Shown here piece by piece: positions 35,783-41,826 of a stretch of DNA of 41,826 nucleotides. Position 1 is the stretch's first letter, and every line of letters begins with the position of its first letter. The translations under genes were made by a program, and so were the position numbers. Source of the stretch: Setaria digitata (Eukaryota > Nematoda > Chromadorea > Rhabditida > Setariidae); assembly GCA_003640385.1 (NCBI GenBank), contig RCAB01000524.1, positions 1-41,826 on the forward strand, in the 5' to 3' direction. Below the pieces are notes generated by a model that made no database searches, was not told where the DNA came from, and saw only the letters and a list, made by a program, of their open reading frames with translations.

Positions 35783-37158
35783 CTAATTCTTTTTTTCAAA
35801 ATTAAATTTGGTAGTGTATTCATTCCAGGTGCACATTTTGCGCGAACATTCACCATCAATTGTTGGAACTAATGTTGTGGAGCAAAAAAATTGCACTGAT
35901 GAGCTAGATCCACGGAATCGGATCGGTAATGGATTGTAAATTCCAGCCGTAAAATCGTCTTCGTACTGAAATAAATGTTCATATATTTCACGGGACAATT
36001 AACATCTATTTACTTACCTATAATTTTGTTTGTTTTTTTATTTTCTTGTTAAAAATAATTTATTTTTATTAGCTTAATAAATAATGTGTAATCTTTTCTA
36101 GCTCAAAAATTATCACTAAAACTATTTGTGGATTTATTTAATACAGGTTCAGGTTTTTGAAAGTGAGAATGTAGAAGAGAGACAAGCTTGAGCTAATCCG
36201 GTAATAAATTAATTTGAATGCTAGAAATTTAGCACTTTTAAGCAAATTTTATCTCAAATAATCCATCAGGTTCCTAATTTTCTTTTCCTAGAGAGTGAAT
36301 AATTTCAGTTTATATCAATTGTGAAATTTCAGCTCCTATTTTCATGATTGATTGCCGAAAAAAAATAATAAAAAGGAAAATATTGAATGATTTGTTCAGA
36401 GTGTGTTAATTTTAATTAGCTTACCTGTACATGCTCGAATAAACTTGGCTCTAATGTGCAACCATGTTCATCAATGATACGATAAGGTTCCGTACTTTCC
36501 GTATCACTTTTTACTGTACAATTTGAAACATGTAGACAGTATCCTTTCTGCTTGCTACACTGTATTTTATAATATAATTCTGAATTTAAGTTTGTACCTG
36601 GAAAGAAAAAAAAAAAAAGAATTTCTGTTGAAGAAATGCAAAAAGTGAGATTTGTCTGAGTGATAAAAGCTCTCATAATATTTCTTACGATATTGAACGT
36701 GTTTCAAAATAGCCAATTATTCACATTCAGGAAACAACAGAAAAGAATTTCAGGATTTTGGAAAAAAAAAAAACGATTTTAGCTTCTAGATTTAACATTT
36801 CAATTAACAGTTTCATCTTACCAATCTGCAATTTTACGATTACTAAAAAATTTTTCCAATTTTTCACACTCTTTGCAAAACAATCAGATGCCTAATAAAT
36901 CTGAAAATTTGGAGAAATCTAAACAAAAAAAAAAGAAAAAATTTGTAATCACTAAAAAAAAAAAATCAAACGAAGAAACTGAAATAAATTGAAATTGCGC
37001 CAACCCGAAATTTCTTCACCGTTTGGTCCACCGTTATGTACAGAGAATTTACAATTTGCTTGCGGAATATGAACTTTTTTGATAGATTTTTCCGGAATTT
37101 TTGCTGTTAAAACAATCGCAAACAAATATGATAGGATACATAGTAACGATGAAGTCAT
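35783..37158 (-). CDS. Secreted ZP-C-only (cuticlin-like) protein
   Basis: ZP-module proteins polymerise into cuticle and other extracellular matrices in nematodes. Exons on the minus strand, 5' to 3': 37158-37005, 36597-36425, 35965-35783; 169 residues, stop TAG. The start MTSSLLCILSYLFAIVLTA is a signal peptide; it follows a tttgtag acceptor, so I prefer it to the in-frame ATG at 37191. The mature part matches only the C-terminal half of a cuticlin ZP module: CKFSVHNGGPNGEEI, KGYCLHVSNCTV, YRIIDEHGCTLEPSLFEH, IRFRGSSSSVQFFC and GECSRKMCTW. Eight or so conserved cysteines are in the expected order. No ZP-N half, no C-terminal membrane helix and no clear furin site were found. In nematode cuticlins ZP-N and ZP-C usually occur together with a C-terminal helix, so this is either a genuinely short family member or an upstream exon has been missed. 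Confidence 0.87.
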
Positions 37159-39046
37159 TCGCCTACAAATTATCAGCATAATTAATTTCATTACTTCATT
37201 ATATTATCATTGCAAAAGTGTCTTCTATGCTAGGACAGTGTTTACTCGACGCTCTCTTGGCCGATTTTTTTTGGAGTTCCAAAAATATGAATCGTGAAGT
37301 TCTTGGAAGGTAGCTCTGTCCAGACAGGAATAAACCAGATTCTCTTCTTTCAGCAACTGCTCATTATTTCCAGTTCGCGACAGTCAAAAAACTTCTAAAT
37401 TAGCTGCTGCTTTCCTGTTATTATTAAAATCCTGAGGTCACAGAACTAGGAAAGTCCTCATGCTTGTTGACCTATTATCCATTCCTGAGAAATTGCTTCT
37501 TAACCTTTCTAATCTGCAAAGAAAAGACTCTTTCTTATGATGACTTAAATTGCTAAATTATTCACACTAGTGAATCTTTGTTTGCTAGGTGTTCATGGAA
37601 ATATTTCTAAAGTTCAAGGAAATAAGAAAATACACTTAATTGTAATAAGAATTTTTTTTTTTTTTACATAACATGCAGAAGATATCCGTATGGGAAATCC
37701 GCGAAGTTTCAGTCATTAAGAGAAGACTGTTTTCCAACTCTCTTACAACCATTAATTTACTGGCTCCAAAAAAAGAAAAAAAAAATCTAAAATCTAATGG
37801 TATTTTAAAACTAAAAATTACGAAACATTTAGCTACTGTAATATTTCCTGATCTCACAACATAGCAATTAATATCCATGCTCACATGAAGGTAAGTGTGA
37901 AGAAGAGTATGTAGGAATCGATAAGTACTATCAATCACATTTAAAATTTTAAAAATTTTGCTGTGTACAGAGGCTGTAATGACATCGTTTTTGGAGCCTT
38001 ATAAATTTCAGTAAACTAATAATCATGATAAACTTGAGCAAAAGCAATCATGATATCGCCGATGATCAAGGTATTCAATGATAAATAAAAGAAAGTGATC
38101 AAGGAAATTCGGTGGTTGTTCCGATATTCACAAGGAAGGGATAGAAAAATGACCCTGGAAATTTGGGTCATTAGGTCATCCATTTGGCGTGTGTCATGAC
38201 AAAGACACTACTCTTTATCGGTCCTCAGCAAGTACTCATTGCATTTCTTCTCAGTTTTTCCTAGAAAAACGTTTCATTCTACATTGATCGAGAATTTTCA
38301 CATTATTCAAATGAATTATCTGAGACGGAAAGTATGCATATATCGTCCTTTTCCACAGGTAATCAATCAGTAGCTAATTTTTTTTTTTAGAATTGAAAAA
38401 GTATATTTCATAATTTTCAAAATAATGCCATATCAGATGAGAAAACTGTTCAGTTTTTGGTTCATAGTAGGAAAAGAAATGTTTTAATAAAAGTGAACAA
38501 GTTTGATAGAGGAAGAAATAAAGATAGTCCTAATCATTTTCTGATAACATTTTAAATTATCATTAATCATTAAGTCATTTATGAATTAATATTTTATCTA
38601 AAAGAAAAAGAGAGAGAGAGAGAGAAAAAAAAAGAATTGCCTATTTTGCATGATAAATTATTATTCATTTTGTGTGCTTTAAAAAAAAAAAAAAAAAAAA
38701 AAAAGGAAAAGGGAAAAGTCTTTTTCTTTTTCTTCTGTTTAAGAATTTTTCAAATTTTTATCAAATGAATCAAAAAATAAAAAATAATTTGCCCAAGCTA
38801 AAACACGTCAGATGCTTGTAAGTGTACACATATGACTAATGATGGCTTCAGAAGAAATAACAAATTTCTTTGCCTGGGTAACTTTTAATTTCATTGCTCA
38901 CGTGTTGTGCTTGTTGCAGATGAATTTATCAAAAATTTTAAAATTCATCATTTTTTAAAAATTCGAGGCGGAGTTCAACTTGGGCACTTTTAAATTGCAA
39001 TATAATAAGCAGTTTTGATATGTGAAATTTTATAAAACAACAACAA
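37159..39046. other. Intergenic between divergent genes
   Basis: About 1.9 kb separating the start codons of the minus-strand ZP gene and the plus-strand membrane protein gene, so it should hold both promoters. It has a (GA)n tract near 38611-38625 and an A-run at 38682-38704. I saw no gene and no core promoter motif I would name. Confidence 0.6.
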
Positions 39047-41775
39047 ATGAAATGCAATCCAAGTTTTTTTGTCCTCTTTTTCGCACTTTTCATCTTACAA
39101 GGTAGAGAATTCGATTTCTTTAAATTATTTAAGTTATAATATACTTAGCTAAAATTGCTATCGTAGAAGTTGCTAGATTGTTTCCAGGAAAATTCCACAA
39201 TTTCTAAAGGAATTGAGAGACAAAATTTTTTTTAGGATTCTAAAAGAAAAAGAAAAAATTTCCAAAAGAAAGGACAATTTCTGAAAGGAAAAAAAAAAAA
39301 AAAAAATGCTGCTGTCATCATAGCATGTTGAATGTGTTAAGAGAAATTTCAGGATATTCGAGAGCACTAGTCAATGAGGACGAATTTGAGCTAGACCAGT
39401 ATGTAAATTATGAATGTTTACAGGATGGAATGAATATTACGCTGCAGTTAGATGGCTTATGGCCAGAAGTAAAAATGAATGTATGCTTTGATTAGTTTGT
39501 TGTCATTTGTGAAGATTGTGGCCTTAATTGAAACAGTTCAAAAGATTCCATTTGTATTAAATTAAATTCACTTAATTGAAATCATTCATTCTGAAATGTC
39601 GAGAAATTGTGATTGCTTCAAGGAATCGATGAAACTTGTCTTAATTGGATTAAATGAGAGCAGAAAATGTGAAATGGAAGTGATTGGAGATTCACAACCG
39701 ATCAGCATGCTTGTACCAAATGCCTGCTTATCAGATGATACGACACAGAAAGTTATCATAATTTGCAATGTCATTTGGAAAGAGTTTGAAATATTTTCGG
39801 TGTATACATTAACATAAGCGGTTGCTAAAGTTCATTAGATTTCATTAATTAATATAATGTACTAATTAATCATTACGGTGTTAAATAGGTTGAGAGGAGA
39901 ATATCTTGTATTGCGAAGAATTTTGTTTCAATTAATAAGTAATAACACATTTACAGATTCTATTAATAACTGGTAATGAAACAGTTCATAAATTGAAGCT
40001 TTCGTGTGATGAAATATCGACGGCATGTTTTCCATTTCAATTTCTTTTTTCAGTTCAGCTTCATTTTTCGGTTCATTAATTCATTACTTTAGTTCTTTTT
40101 TTTTTTCATGCTAGGCTAATTTCTGCAATGAAATGTCCTTACAACTCGATATTTGTTTCAGCAATCTATTCCATTCTCTAATTTAATCCATTTGAAATCT
40201 ATTAATATTTAGGATATTATCTCAGTGGCTGATCTAAACGGAGAATCAATCGAGATAAATTCATCAGTTCAAATTGGTTTTGATCTCAGTCTAGTGATTT
40301 GGTCGAAGCGTAGTAAATCTTTTAATTAATTCATCTTAAAATTTGAATCTTACTAATTTCATTTCACTTATGCAAAATGGTAAGAAGATGACTGGTTGAT
40401 GAGGCGTTTGAATTGTGAAGAGGAAAGCATTTTTGCATTTTTGCAGATTCTTGTTTGGAATGAATCTGAATAATCGAATTTTTTATTTATAAAGTAGCAA
40501 AATTGATCTCTCTTCATTTTCGTCAGAATGCGTTTTTCACGATTATATACGTGTTTTATAACTTCAACTTAACTTTTAGAATTATTTCGTATTGTTGATT
40601 GTTGGACGGAGCAAAATAATCATAGAACGAACTTTCTAAAAAACGGCATCCCAGAACGAGATTCTCAGGCTGCTCCTCTATGCCAGTTATTTGACGAAAT
40701 AAGCAATTATCAATATGATTCTGATAATTCTAATCAGATTGTTTCCGCTAATCAAATGCGAAAAATGTGGCAAATTCGACTTCGTCTTGCCTGGGATGCC
40801 CTTCCAGATAGTCGGCAGAAAGCACTCCAACAGCTTCTACGTACCAAGCCAGTACTACAATGGGATGCCGTTCCTGATTTATCAATTGATATCAATGATT
40901 TCTTGTCACCCATAACAATATATCCTATTATGATTCAATGCTCTCTTTCACCTTTATCGGTAAGTGATCGGCCAAAAAAGTTGTACATCAATTGAGATAA
41001 TCAGTTATTAGATAATTTACCACACATTTAGTATCGCAATACTTTTGATGGCGATTAGGACTGACCAGTTTTTTTGATTATTAAAATTCATGCTATGGCG
41101 ATATCATCATGAGCTTTACATATCAGCACTGATACCGTAGCTATGATTTTTTTTCGAAATTTTACTATTTAGTTCAAATGTTTGATAAAGAAAGATATCA
41201 CAATCTATGGTTGTAATAAAAAAATGAAATTTGCAATATCGACATACATTTGAACCTACGCATAGGTCAGAAAAATTGATGAAAAAGTAGTCGGACGTGA
41301 CGTCATTTTGAAAATCAAAAACTATTTTTTAAATGAAATGAAAATGTTGCAGTCAAAACGAACTTTGGTGATTACAAGTTTCGGTCCAATTGGTGTATTT
41401 ATTCCGCAGTTTTATTTTCTTGAAAATACTTTATTCTCGTGCTGTCCAGTGGAAGCAACGGTAGCTTATGCAAATCGACTTCATCGTTCGCACCAAAAAA
41501 AGTTATTTTGCTCAAAGGTAAACATAGCTTATTATCTCAGCGTATTATGTTGGATTTAGTGAAGTGATAGATAGAAGAGGAAAAAAAGTTTGAGACTTTT
41601 GAATTAAAAAAAATGCAATTTTGCAATAATAAAATAATAGAAAATTTAAAATTCATCATATTGTTTTGAGGTTTCAACTGCTACTGCTTTGTTGGTCTCA
41701 GTCGTGGCATTTGCAATGGCAGTTTGCTGTAGTACAATCATTTTCAACATTCGACATAAGAATTGCGGAAGTTAA
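39047..41775 (+). CDS. Type I single-pass membrane protein, unknown family
   Basis: Function is not recognised. Exons: 39047-39101, 39353-39480, 39623-39799, 40213-40312, 40580-40959, 41353-41517, 41671-41775; 369 residues, all phases consistent, stop TAA. The start MKCNPSFFVLFFALFILQG is a clear signal peptide. The ectodomain includes an NIT glycosylation sequon (MNITLQLDG), NES and NSS sequons, and several cysteines (YECLQ, RKCEME, NACLS, IVDCW). A charged segment MRKMWQIRLRLAWDALPDSR lies in the large exon. FGPIGVFIPQFYFLEN in exon 6 is hydrophobic and may be buried or membrane-associated. One helix, ALLVSVVAFAMAVCC, precedes a short basic tail IRHKNCGS. The exon 3 acceptor (gcttcaag|GA) and the last acceptor (tttgag|GT) are non-ideal. 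It may be a receptor, adhesion or secretory-pathway protein; the sequence does not decide. Confidence 0.73.
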
Positions 41776-41826
41776 AAATAGATTAAATCATTTCATGTAG
41801 CATTTTAAATTGATCACATTTTTTGT
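41776..41826. other. 3' flank at window end
   Basis: Fifty bases after the last stop codon. It holds no poly(A) signal, so the transcript end probably lies beyond the window. Confidence 0.5.

Noticed and set aside
1..41826. tRNA, rRNA, CRISPR or transposase genes
   Set aside because: Looked for conserved tRNA box-like sequences, repeat-spacer arrays and transposase-like frames by eye; none was convincing, though a covariance-model search was not possible.

Overview
The window is AT-rich nuclear DNA with many small introns (GT-AG), long runs of A or T in non-coding sequence, and clean acceptors just upstream of several start codons that look like spliced-leader sites. The gene families (a receptor-type guanylate cyclase, a ZP/cuticlin-type protein, a GRIP golgin, an atypical AMPK gamma subunit) point to a nematode, and the AT richness and gene spacing would suit a parasitic (spirurid/filarial-like) species. 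I cannot name the species from sequence alone. All exon models were built by hand from reading frame, splice phase and protein resemblance. Every model given is phase-consistent from first to last exon, but none is backed by transcripts.

Layout. 104-4772 (+): 3' part of a receptor guanylate cyclase (kinase-homology domain, linker, cyclase domain); its extracellular and membrane parts lie before the window. 4773-9125: about 4.4 kb of repeats and homopolymers, with one possible alternative last exon. 9126-12946 (+): a complete AMPK gamma subunit (four CBS motifs). 14545-19367 (+): a complete GCC2/GCC185-like golgin ending in a GRIP domain. 19368-22122: mostly empty. 22123-23988 (-): a small four-pass membrane protein. 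24986-27159 (-): a multi-pass membrane protein. 27160-35782: about 8.6 kb with no gene I can support. 35783-37158 (-): a short secreted protein made of only the C-terminal half of a ZP module. 39047-41775 (+): a signal-peptide-bearing single-pass membrane protein of unrecognised family.

The genes do not form an obvious pathway or operon: they lie on both strands with kilobase gaps. The most interesting points are the cyclase with altered catalytic residues, the AMPK gamma subunit lacking nucleotide-contact residues in two of four CBS motifs, the ZP-C-only protein, three membrane proteins I could not assign to families, and a perfect 29-bp hairpin in a cyclase intron. Single N characters flanked by direct duplications (25491, 26945, 31079, 31361/31423) look like assembly joins rather than biology, and one of them copies part of an exon. 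I saw no convincing new multi-gene system, tRNA, rRNA or CRISPR array.
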